Shown here piece after piece: positions 1 to 5,807 of a stretch of DNA of 9,601 bases. This DNA is from Limnoraphis robusta CS-951 (GTDB taxonomy: Bacteria > Cyanobacteriota > Cyanobacteriia > Cyanobacteriales > Microcoleaceae). Below the pieces are notes generated by a model. It searched no databases. It had not been told where the DNA came from and saw only the letters and a list, made by a program, of their open reading frames with translations. The stretch spans positions 1 to 9,601 of the forward strand of contig NZ_LATL02000030.1 of NCBI RefSeq assembly GCF_000972705.2, given 5' to 3'. Position numbers and translations under genes: made by a program. Within the stretch, counting starts at the first letter, position 1, and every line of letters begins with the position of its first letter.

Positions 1-168
1 CTCCTAACTCCTAACTCCTAACTCCTAACTCCTAACTCCTAACTCCTAACTCCTAACTCCTAACTCCTAACTCCTAACTCCTAACTCCTAACTCCTAACT
101 GCTAACTCCTAACTCCTAACTCCTGACTCCTAACTCCTGTCTCCTGACTCCTGTCTCCTGACTCCTGA
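1..168. repeat. Heptanucleotide tandem array, (CTCCTAA)n, at least 24 units
   Basis: Twenty-four 7-bp units run in perfect register from base 1 to 168. Units 1-17 are CTCCTAA, except unit 15 (99-105), which is CTGCTAA. The seven units nearest scpA are degenerate, with endings GA, AA, GT, GA, GT, GA, GA. The array starts at the window edge, so its true length is unknown. Heptameric short tandem repeats (STRR type) are known from filamentous cyanobacteria. The period is not a multiple of three and the unit carries TAA (TAG on the other strand), so every frame is closed and the array is non-coding. Read in the scpA direction the unit is TTAGGAG. Confidence 0.97.
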
Positions 169-175
169 CTATTAT

Positions 176-188
176 GAACCCGCCCCTA
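176..188. repeat. GC-rich dispersed motif GAACCCGCCCCTA, copy 1
   Basis: This 13-mer recurs exactly at 5641-5653 in the devC-devA gap. Here it overlaps the end of scpA: bases 186-188 are the scpA stop codon (TAG on the minus strand). The motif is G/C-rich in an otherwise A/T-rich surrounding. It resembles the short GC-rich repeats scattered between genes in many cyanobacteria. Membership of a genome-wide family is inferred from two copies only. Confidence 0.6.
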
Positions 189-1067
189 GATTGAATTTTT
201 GATAGAATCTTGTATCGGTAACGTGCGAACTTTCAGATCTTTGTAAAATTCCTCTTGAGTTAATTCTACTTTAGATTGAGCTGACAACAACAACAACGCC
301 CAGAAGATGCCGACGCGATCATTTTGAGGTTGATGAACTAAATTGGCTTCATCGGAAGACTCAGACTCTACAGAGGTCATTTCTAGGGTTTTTGTATTGC
401 CTGTTTCAACAAGATTCGCATCAGACCATAAGACTAAAAGTTGTTCTAAATCTAACCATTCTCGACTCAACTCTGACCATTGATCACTGAGTAACTGTTC
501 TAATTTTTTTGCGGTTTCGGTTAAATTTTCTTGGTGAGCGAGTTCAGCGATCGCTCGGGCGGCTAGGGCTTGTTTGGAAGTCCGACGACGTTTCGGATGC
601 TTTTTTTGATCCGCCATCGCCGTTGCCATTAATTGTAACTGATCAATCAATTCTTGCAACGTTACACGGCGTTTTTGAGGCGTTTTTCCGATGACACGCC
701 GACGAATTTGATGTTCTAGATTTTTCGGGCGTTGTAGTGGATCTAAGCCATTTTCAGTATCAACCAATTCTTCTTCGATGATCAGTTCTTCCTCTGCTTC
801 TTCAGCCTCAAGCGACATTAAACTGTCAGCTTTGAGTAAAACTAATATCGAAGCATACAAAAACGCTTGACCCGACTGAGACAATGAGGCAAAATTTTGA
901 CCGGGAGAGGAATCTTGTTGCGGGGTGAGTTGACTTAAGTAGCGATCAATCACTTCAATCACTTGTACATCCCAAGGGTCAATTTCTCCTCGTTTCGCTA
1001 AGTCAATTAACAGGGCGATTCCTTCGGAGAGTTGATTTAAAGCTAATTTTGGTGTTTCGACAATCAT
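186..1067 (-). CDS. scpA: Segregation and condensation protein A (ScpA)
   Basis: A 293-residue ScpA/kleisin-family protein. ScpA bridges the SMC ATPase heads together with ScpB and acts in chromosome compaction and segregation. The N-terminal domain is clear: residues 8-45 (LALNQLSEGIALLIDLAKRG, then EIDPWDV and IDRYL) match the family start that binds the SMC neck. Residues 69-85 (FLYASILVLLKADSLMS) also fit. The C-terminal winged helix lies at about 250-280 (VGIFWALLLLSAQSKVEL). Between them are an acidic run (about 86-104), a strongly basic stretch (about 118-165) and a Ser/Glu-rich insert (about 228-248), all of low conservation. The ATG at 1067 is the only good start, with a weak GGAA upstream. 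The gene is divergent from the helicase; scpB is not in the window. The stop codon lies in a dispersed repeat, so the last residues may be lineage-specific. Confidence 0.93.
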   Translation of the reverse strand: MIVETPKLALNQLSEGIALLIDLAKRGEIDPWDVQVIEVIDRYLSQLTPQQDSSPGQNFASLSQSGQAFLYASILVLLKADSLMSLEAEEAEEELIIEEELVDTENGLDPLQRPKNLEHQIRRRVIGKTPQKRRVTLQELIDQLQLMATAMADQKKHPKRRRTSKQALAARAIAELAHQENLTETAKKLEQLLSDQWSELSREWLDLEQLLVLWSDANLVETGNTKTLEMTSVESESSDEANLVHQPQNDRVGIFWALLLLSAQSKVELTQEEFYKDLKVRTLPIQDSIKNSI

Positions 1068-1247
1068 TGAATTTCCAAAGGTTAACGTGCAGCTTCAGTG
1101 AACAGTGATCGGTGTTGACAAATGATTGACTTGACGATTGATAACCGTTAACGATATTGTAATCAATTATAGACATTCAGTGAAAGTTTCTCTATTTTGT
1201 CACACTGAATCCATAAAGCACCCCAACATTCTCATCTTTATCTAACC
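1068..1247. promoter_or_regulatory. Divergent intergenic region between scpA and the helicase gene
   Basis: This 180-bp A/T-rich stretch must hold promoters for both genes. For the plus strand, TTGACG (1131-1136), an 18-bp spacer and TATTGT (1155-1160) is the best pair; two further TTGAC motifs lie at 1115 and 1126. For scpA, a perfect TATAAT occurs on the minus strand at 1171-1166, without a good -35 box. TTCAGTGAA occurs twice (1094-1102 and 1176-1184). An inverted copy gives an 8-bp inverted repeat, ATTCAGTG (1175-1182) with CACTGAAT (1203-1210). GTTAACG occurs at 1081 and 1147. The promoter assignments are guesses. Confidence 0.35.
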
Positions 1248-3662
1248 TTGACAGACGATTTTGATCAAGAATTTAATTCCGCTTCGGGTAAAACGCCAAC
1301 CCTCGATCACCCCTTGGTTTCATTAAGATCGAAGGTTGACAATACTCCAATGATCCATCAGTCGCGAGAAGAAGCTTTACAGCAAATTCGCTCCCGTTTG
1401 CGTCCTGGACAGCAACAAATGGCAGACTGGGAAGGGGGATATTTGGGGGTTTCGGCGGTTCCAGGGGCGGGAAAATCGACGGGAATGGCTTCTGCTGCTG
1501 CTATTGCGATCGCCCGCTATCATTTGAATACTCGGCGTCAGTTAGTGGTGGTGACGTTTACTCGGGCGGCGGCGGCGAATATTCGCTCTAAAATTGAGAC
1601 AGAATTGAAAAATATAGGCTTACCGATGGGCGGTTTTATGGTGTATACGCTACACGCCCTCGCCTTGAATATCGCTCGTCAACATCCTGAATTATCGGGT
1701 TTAGATTTAGAAAATTCGACTCTTATTTTACCGACACCCAGTAACCGTTTAACGCGCACTTGTGTAGAATTATGGATGAATGATTATCCTCGCCATTATC
1801 AACGGTTAATCGAAGGAATGCAGTTTGATGGGGAAGAAGCAGAACGTTTGCGGCGTCAGTCGGTTTTGCGAACAGAAGTTTTACCCGACTTGGCTTGGAA
1901 AGTGATTCAAGAGGCGAAAAGTTCTGGTTTAAAACCCCATGAATTACGAGAGTTAGCCACGAAAATTCCCGATGAATATGACATTTTAGGAATTGCTGCC
2001 GGACTTTATGAAAATTACCAAAAATTACTCACTGAACGTCAGTTAATTGATTATGACGAGATGATTTTAGCTGCCTTACGGGTACTCGAAAATGAGCGAG
2101 TTCGTCAACAATGGCAAGAGCGAGTGTTTGCAGTATTTGAAGATGAGGCTCAAGATTCGACTCTTTTACAAACGAAGTTATTAAAAATATTAGCAACGGA
2201 TGATTTAGCCTCGGAAAAAGTCTTTAATTTAGTGAGAGTCGGTGATCCCAATCAAGCGATTAATTCAACCTTTACTCCGGCTGATCCGATTTATTTTCGG
2301 CAGTTTTGTCACGACTGTAAACAGATGAATCGTTTGGCAACAATGGATCAAGCAGGTCGAAGTTCTCAGATTATTATTGATGCGGCTAATTTTGTGTTAA
2401 AATGGGTTAATCGTTCTCAATTAGCTGGAACAGAAAAGCCCTTTCAAGAGCAAGAAATTCATCCGGTTTCTGAAGATGATCCGCAATATCCTAATCCCTC
2501 CTCAACGGGTTTAGGGTTAGAACTCTATCGACCTATTGATATTTATCATAGTGTCGAATTAATCGCTCGGCGAGTGATTGAATTAATTACAGAAAATCCC
2601 GAGGGTAAATTTGCCATTTTAGTCCGTGAAAATAAACAAGGGGAATTTATTTCTAATTTGTTTAATCGTCCCGATGAATATAATTTTAAAGTGGATATCA
2701 GACCCCATCCGATTAAAATTTATGATGCGTCTCAAGCTGCCAGAAATTCTCGTATTCCCGCCGAAATCTTATCGCTATTACAATTTATTGATCGTCCTCA
2801 TTCTCCAGATTATCTGAAAGCCGCGTTAAAAGTCTTTAGCGATCGCCAGTTAATCCCCAATCAAGATTTTAACATTTTAGTGATTCAACCCGAACAATTT
2901 CTTTATCCGGGGCCGCTTGACCCGCCTCAGCCTGAAGCGGTTCGTAAATGTCGATATTTTTGTCGGAGTTTGTTGCAAGCGCGTTTAGAACTTCCACCTT
3001 TTCAACTGATATCATTTTTGGCGTTAACGTTGCAATATGAACAAAGTGAGTTAGCGACAGCCGATAAATTAGCGGAACGAATTGTTAAACAAACTTCGGG
3101 AAAAAATTCGATTCCAGCTATTGTTAACGTGTTGAATGAAATTGTCAGTTCAGAACGATTTGAAACCGTTGATATTGACGAGGAAAATAAGGAGGAAAAT
3201 AAGGAGGAAAATAAAGAGAATGAGAGTATCTTTACTCGCAAAGGTCAGTTAACAATTATTACGATGCACAAAGCCAAAGGTTTAGACTGGGATTATGTAT
3301 TTTTGCCGTTTTTACATGAACAAAATATCCCCGGAAGTTTGCGAGTTTTACCTCAAAGTCGTTTCCTCGGAGAGTTTACCCTTTCAGAAGTCGCCCGCGC
3401 CCTAATTCGGGCTTATTTACATGATCAAAACCCTTTACCAGATGTTATCACAGCTTGGAAACAGGCGAGAGATTTAAAAGCAGCAGAAGAATACCGTTTA
3501 TTGTATGTAGCAATGACTCGGGCGAAACAATTATTATGGATGTCTGCGGCGCGTCAAGCCCCTTATTCTTGGCATAAACCGGAAAATTTACAAGACCAAA
3601 AACCTTGTCCGGTTTTACCTGCGTTGAAAGAACGTTTTCCCAATCATTTTAAGATGAGTTAA
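1248..3662 (+). CDS. UvrD/Rep-type superfamily 1 DNA helicase
   Basis: An 804-residue protein with a full set of SF1A helicase motifs, expected to unwind DNA 3'-to-5' using ATP. Visible motifs are the Q motif LRPGQQQ (51-57), Walker A VPGAGKST (71-78), Ia VTFTRAAA (102-109), Ib YTLHALAL (133-140), Walker B VFEDEAQDS (296-304), III VGDPNQAIN (331-339), IV around AGRSSQIII (369-377), V MHKAKGLDWDYVFLP (673-687) and VI EYRLLYVAMTRAK (748-760). Overall layout and motifs are divergent from housekeeping UvrD/PcrA: motif III lacks the usual aromatic continuation, and GRSS replaces the common YRS. A Glu/Lys/Asn-rich tract at 645-660 comes from a 12-bp tandem repeat. The start is uncertain. TTG 1248 is the longest option but has no ribosome site; ATG 1350 would remove 34 residues and keep every motif. 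The role (repair, recombination or replication restart) cannot be fixed from sequence. Confidence 0.92.
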   Translation: MTDDFDQEFNSASGKTPTLDHPLVSLRSKVDNTPMIHQSREEALQQIRSRLRPGQQQMADWEGGYLGVSAVPGAGKSTGMASAAAIAIARYHLNTRRQLVVVTFTRAAAANIRSKIETELKNIGLPMGGFMVYTLHALALNIARQHPELSGLDLENSTLILPTPSNRLTRTCVELWMNDYPRHYQRLIEGMQFDGEEAERLRRQSVLRTEVLPDLAWKVIQEAKSSGLKPHELRELATKIPDEYDILGIAAGLYENYQKLLTERQLIDYDEMILAALRVLENERVRQQWQERVFAVFEDEAQDSTLLQTKLLKILATDDLASEKVFNLVRVGDPNQAINSTFTPADPIYFRQFCHDCKQMNRLATMDQAGRSSQIIIDAANFVLKWVNRSQLAGTEKPFQEQEIHPVSEDDPQYPNPSSTGLGLELYRPIDIYHSVELIARRVIELITENPEGKFAILVRENKQGEFISNLFNRPDEYNFKVDIRPHPIKIYDASQAARNSRIPAEILSLLQFIDRPHSPDYLKAALKVFSDRQLIPNQDFNILVIQPEQFLYPGPLDPPQPEAVRKCRYFCRSLLQARLELPPFQLISFLALTLQYEQSELATADKLAERIVKQTSGKNSIPAIVNVLNEIVSSERFETVDIDEENKEENKEENKENESIFTRKGQLTIITMHKAKGLDWDYVFLPFLHEQNIPGSLRVLPQSRFLGEFTLSEVARALIRAYLHDQNPLPDVITAWKQARDLKAAEEYRLLYVAMTRAKQLLWMSAARQAPYSWHKPENLQDQKPCPVLPALKERFPNHFKMS
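3180..3215 (+). repeat. 12-bp in-frame tandem repeat, three units, inside the helicase gene
   Basis: Units 3180-3191, 3192-3203 and 3204-3215 read GAGGAAAATAAG, the same again, and GAGGAAAATAAA. They encode E-E-N-K three times, followed by a degenerate E-N-E. The repeat keeps the frame and lies between the 2B-like region and motif V, where a flexible surface loop is likely. Confidence 0.9.
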
Positions 3663-3672
3663 TTTTTTAATA

Positions 3673-3702
3673 TTTACCCAACTTTATGGTAAAGTATAGA
3701 AT
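3673..3702 (+). promoter_or_regulatory. Candidate promoter with inverted repeat upstream of the 117-residue gene
   Basis: TTTACC (3673-3678) and GGTAAA (3688-3693) form a 6-bp inverted repeat around nine bases, 10 bases after the helicase stop codon. TTTACC could serve as a -35 box with TATAGA (3695-3700, spacer 16) or TAGAAT (3697-3702, spacer 18). The inverted repeat would then lie in the spacer, as an operator would. It could instead be a weak hairpin at the helicase mRNA end, but no T tract follows. Confidence 0.35.
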
Positions 3703-3733
3703 AATAAAAGCCCCTAAAAGTTGTTGAATATTT

Positions 3734-4087
3734 ATGTCCATGTCTGCACCCATCGGCCCCCTGACTTTAGAAGGATACATTCAACAAATCACTTGGATTC
3801 CAGACCAATTTATTTCTGGGATACCAGGGATGTCTGGAACCCTCGGCCACGATCGGGTGATTCCTGCTCACTATTGTGTATGTCTGAGCAATATTAAAAT
3901 AATAGATAACAGTGGCGATCCCGGCTCATTTCAAGATGGTCTAAGGGACGAGATCGATCTCCCCCATCCAAAAAATGATCAGTTTTTACAATTAGGAATG
4001 TATATTCGAGTGGTAGACTTGACCATATTGGGTGATGAAGGCGGTTCCTCAACCTACTTTGAGCAAATTGAGATTTTAAACAATTGA
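3734..4087 (+). CDS. Hypothetical protein, 117 residues
   Basis: I do not recognise this protein. It is hydrophilic, with no signal peptide, membrane segment or coiled coil. It is rich in Gly, Pro, Asp and Ile, with alternating hydrophobic stretches ([12 protein letters not shown] near the start, [15 protein letters not shown] near 89-103) that suggest a small beta-rich domain. His and Cys residues (H39, H46, C48, C50) do not form a known metal motif. The ATG at 3734 is followed by a second in-frame ATG at 3740; neither has a clear ribosome site. It lies 71 bp after the helicase gene and about 85 bp before the Uma2 gene, all on the plus strand, with a possible promoter of its own. Its codon choice and base composition resemble its neighbours, so it is likely a real gene. 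No function is proposed. Confidence 0.65.
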
Positions 4088-4172
4088 TATTTTTAAAATA
4101 AATTGGAGATTGTTGTCTTATTTTTCCGCTCTTTCACAATCTAATTATAGCATACTTTCCCCCTTTAAAGTT

Positions 4173-4751
4173 ATGGTTTCTCATTCATGCAATTATTCTA
4201 TTATTTCTCACAAAGATTATCTCGAAGGCGAAAAAGTGAGCCAGATCAAACATGAATATATTCGCGGCGAGGTTTATGCAATGGTGGGGGGAAGTAAAGC
4301 CCATGATACTATTTCCCTGAATCTTCTTAGCCTTTTAAGAAATCATGTCAGAGGAAGCGGCTGTCGAGTTCACACAGGAGATCTAAAAGTTTACATTGAA
4401 GCCGCCGATGTGTATTATTATCCTGATGCTTTAGTGACTTGTGATCAACGGGATATCACCTCTCCTGAAGACTATTTTATTCGTTATCCCCGTTTAGTTG
4501 TAGAAGTATTATCTCCCAGTACCGAAGCCTTTAACCGAGGCAATAAATTTGCTGATTATCGACAGATTGAAACGTTAGAAGAATATGTATTAATTAGTCA
4601 AGATCAAATTAACGTTGAATGTTTTCGCCGCAACGAAGAAGGGCGCTGGGTTCTTTATCCCTACAGTAAAGAAGATGAACTCGAACTCGCTTCTATTGGC
4701 TTTAAATGTGCTATTATTGAACTGTATGAGGATGTTTTGGGGTTAAATTAA
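4173..4751 (+). CDS. Uma2-family putative endonuclease (DUF820)
   Basis: A 192-residue protein of the Uma2/DUF820 family, which is greatly expanded in cyanobacteria and has a PD-(D/E)xK nuclease fold. Its biological role is mostly unknown. Family marks are HEYIRGEVYAMVGGSKAHD (27-45), the acidic D85 in YYPDALV (82-88), E111 in LVVEVLSPST (108-117) and K125 in NRGNKFADYR (121-130), followed by LEEYVLI (135-141). The presumed active-site residues are D85, E111 and K125, so the protein looks intact. The start is ATG 4173, because the family usually begins a few residues before the ISHKDYLE-like helix. TTG codons at 4110 and 4113, just after GGAG at 4105-4108, would add 20-21 residues with no family resemblance. 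The stop codon overlaps that of devA on the other strand by 4 nt. No antitoxin or transposase partner is visible. Confidence 0.88.
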   Translation: MVSHSCNYSIISHKDYLEGEKVSQIKHEYIRGEVYAMVGGSKAHDTISLNLLSLLRNHVRGSGCRVHTGDLKVYIEAADVYYYPDALVTCDQRDITSPEDYFIRYPRLVVEVLSPSTEAFNRGNKFADYRQIETLEEYVLISQDQINVECFRRNEEGRWVLYPYSKEDELELASIGFKCAIIELYEDVLGLN

Positions 4752-5476
4752 GGTGAATTAACCGGAAGAACAGATGCCGTGACTTTGTTACTTTTTAAGA
4801 TGCCATCTTCCATATAAACAGTGCGATCGGCAATATCCAAAATTCGGTTATCATGGGTAACAAGTAAAATTGTACACCCTTGTTCTTTTGCCAGTTTTTG
4901 CATCAATGTCACCACATCTCGCCCTGATTTACTATCTAAAGCTGCGGTGGGTTCATCTGCTAAAACTAACTGAGGACGACTAACTAACGCCCTAGCAATA
5001 GCAACCCGTTGTTTTTGTCCGCCCGAAAGATTATCAGGATAATGATTTAAACGATTTCCTAACCCGACTTCATCAAGAATATTAGCCGCCATTTTCTTCA
5101 TTTCTGCAACCGAATATTCGGGATGAATTTCTAACCCCATCTGAACGTTTTGTAAGGCAGTTAAACTCCCATGTAAGTTATGGGCTTGAAAGATATAACC
5201 CGCAAGCCGACGCGCTTGAACTAATTGTTCTGAAGTCGCCCCACAGAGTTCTTTTCCTAAGAATTTTAGGCGTCCTGATTGTACACTTCGCAAACCCCCA
5301 ATTAAGGTTAACAATGTTGTTTTTCCTGAACCCGAAGGCCCAGTCATAATCACAATTTCACCTGCATTAATTTCTAAATTAATATCAAATAATACCTGTT
5401 TTCGTTGTTCACCTTGACCAAAAAAATGATTCAGATGTTCAATGGTAATGACTGGTTGAGAAGAATTGTTCATCAT
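4748..5476 (-). CDS. devA: DevA-like ABC transporter ATP-binding protein
   Basis: A 242-residue cytoplasmic ATPase of the MacB/LolD-like class that powers DevBCA exporters. All nucleotide-binding motifs are intact: Walker A GPSGSGKTT (46-54), Q-loop IFQAHN (95-100), signature LSGGQKQRVAIARAL (150-164), Walker B LVLADEP (170-176), D-loop AALD (178-181) and H-loop VTHD (206-209). In Anabaena, DevBCA with the TolC-like HgdD exports heterocyst envelope glycolipid; in other cyanobacteria the cargo of homologues is generally unknown. The start is one of two adjacent ATG codons (5476 or 5473), with no clear ribosome site. The order B-C-A is the usual one, but 331 bp of repeat-rich DNA lies between devC and devA, so coupling to devC is lost. 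A minus-strand TATAAT about 30 bases upstream may give devA its own transcript. Its 3' end overlaps the Uma2 gene. Confidence 0.93.
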   Translation of the reverse strand: MMNNSSQPVITIEHLNHFFGQGEQRKQVLFDINLEINAGEIVIMTGPSGSGKTTLLTLIGGLRSVQSGRLKFLGKELCGATSEQLVQARRLAGYIFQAHNLHGSLTALQNVQMGLEIHPEYSVAEMKKMAANILDEVGLGNRLNHYPDNLSGGQKQRVAIARALVSRPQLVLADEPTAALDSKSGRDVVTLMQKLAKEQGCTILLVTHDNRILDIADRTVYMEDGILKSNKVTASVLPVNSP

Positions 5477-5505
5477 CGTTAATTTTGTCTTTTTTTAGGT
5501 TTATT

Positions 5506-5511
5506 ATTATA
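5506..5511 (-). promoter_or_regulatory. Candidate -10 box for devA
   Basis: The minus strand reads TATAAT here, 29 bases upstream of the devA ATG at 5476. No -35 box resembling TTGACA lies 16-18 bases further upstream (the sequence there is CTGCCC or similar). Directly upstream is the GAAA-loop hairpin. A separate devA promoter is plausible but unproven. Confidence 0.3.
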
Positions 5512-5513
5512 AA

Positions 5514-5527
5514 ATTCCTTTCGGAAT
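5514..5527 (-). other. Small hairpin with GNRA-type loop upstream of devA
   Basis: On the minus strand ATTCC-GAAA-GGAAT forms a 5-bp stem closed by a GAAA tetraloop, a very stable RNA loop class. If devA is read from devBC, this hairpin is in the transcript about 38 bases before the devA start. If the TATAAT next to it is the promoter, the hairpin is not transcribed. Confidence 0.45.
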
Positions 5528-5585
5528 GGGGCAGGTTTATCTAAATGATTGATATAGCGGTGTGCGCTCGTATGAGATACAAACC

Positions 5586-5618
5586 AGAAACCCGGTTTCT
5601 AGCAGAAACCGGGTTTCT
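5586..5618. repeat. Perfect inverted repeat of a palindromic 15-mer (REP-like element)
   Basis: AGAAACCCGGTTTCT (5586-5600) and its exact reverse complement AGAAACCGGGTTTCT (5604-5618) are separated by AGC. Each arm is itself palindromic (AGAAACC, one base, GGTTTCT). The DNA or RNA can therefore form one 15-bp hairpin or two 7-bp hairpins side by side. This is typical of dispersed palindromic repeats in cyanobacterial intergenic DNA. Confidence 0.85.
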
Positions 5619-5640
5619 ACCCAACACATAGATTTTTGCG

Positions 5641-5683
5641 GAACCCGCCCCTACAAAACTTTTGTCATCGGAATGGGGCGGGG
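5641..5683. repeat. GC-rich dispersed motif copy 2, part of a larger inverted repeat
   Basis: GAACCCGCCCCTA (5641-5653) is identical to 176-188. CCCGCCCC (5644-5651) pairs with GGGGCGGG (5675-5682), and inside it ACAAAA (5653-5658) pairs with TTTTGT (5660-5665) around a single base. Together these give a nested hairpin of about 40 bases. The right arm contains the 12-mer TCGGAATGGGGC also found at 5521-5532. Confidence 0.7.
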
Positions 5684-5770
5684 TCAGAACAATATATATT
5701 TCCCCGAAACTAAATCAATAAAACCGCCCATCTTGATTTTTTTATGAAATCTTATCAAATTTTTCACGGT

Positions 5771-5796
5771 TAGGTTTCCTTCATTAATTAAACCTA
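5771..5796 (-). terminator. Possible hairpin just past the devC stop codon
   Basis: TAGGTTT (5771-5777) and AAACCTA (5790-5796) form a perfect 7-bp stem with a 12-base loop, 11 bases after the devC stop codon on the minus strand. No T tract follows in that direction and the stem is A/T-rich. It may only stabilise the devBC transcript end, or do nothing. Confidence 0.25.
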
Positions 5797-5807
5797 CTAT
5801 TTTTGCC

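Larger units (their letters stand above)
5477..5807. other. Repeat-rich 331-bp gap between devC and devA
   Basis: No credible gene lies here. Reading from the devA side, it holds a minus-strand TATAAT (5511-5506), a small hairpin with a GAAA loop (5514-5527), a 12-mer TCGGAATGGGGC present twice (5521-5532 and 5668-5679), a 33-bp perfect inverted repeat (5586-5618), the GC-rich dispersed motif (5641-5653) within a larger inverted repeat (5644-5682), and a hairpin just past the devC stop (5771-5796). Such density of palindromes suggests one or more mobile or REP-like repeat units inserted within the operon. Confidence 0.75.

Noticed and set aside
1..168. CRISPR array
   Set aside because: Units are 7 bp, directly adjacent, with no spacers.
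1..168. Telomere-like repeat (TTAGGAG resembles TTAGGG or TTTAGGG)
   Set aside because: The resemblance is superficial. The array lies internal to bacterial DNA next to scpA and has degenerate units; heptamer arrays are known in filamentous cyanobacteria.
1159..1172. NtcA site (GTA-N8-TAC)
   Set aside because: The sequence is GTA-N8-TAG, with a mismatch in the essential second half, and no well-placed -10 box follows.
2626..2817. Open frame in another frame inside the helicase gene
   Set aside because: It lies within a helicase frame with intact motifs; its translation is low-complexity Ile/Leu/Lys and has no ribosome site.
3002..3241. Antisense open frame in the helicase gene
   Set aside because: Its Ser/Phe-rich start is just the complement of the 12-bp Glu/Lys repeat.
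3734..4751. Toxin-antitoxin pair (117-residue protein plus Uma2)
   Set aside because: There is no overlap or tight spacing, neither protein resembles a known toxin or antitoxin, and a separate promoter is possible.
5562..5747. Small plus-strand gene in the devC-devA gap
   Set aside because: It is composed mainly of the palindromic and GC-rich repeats; not protein-like.
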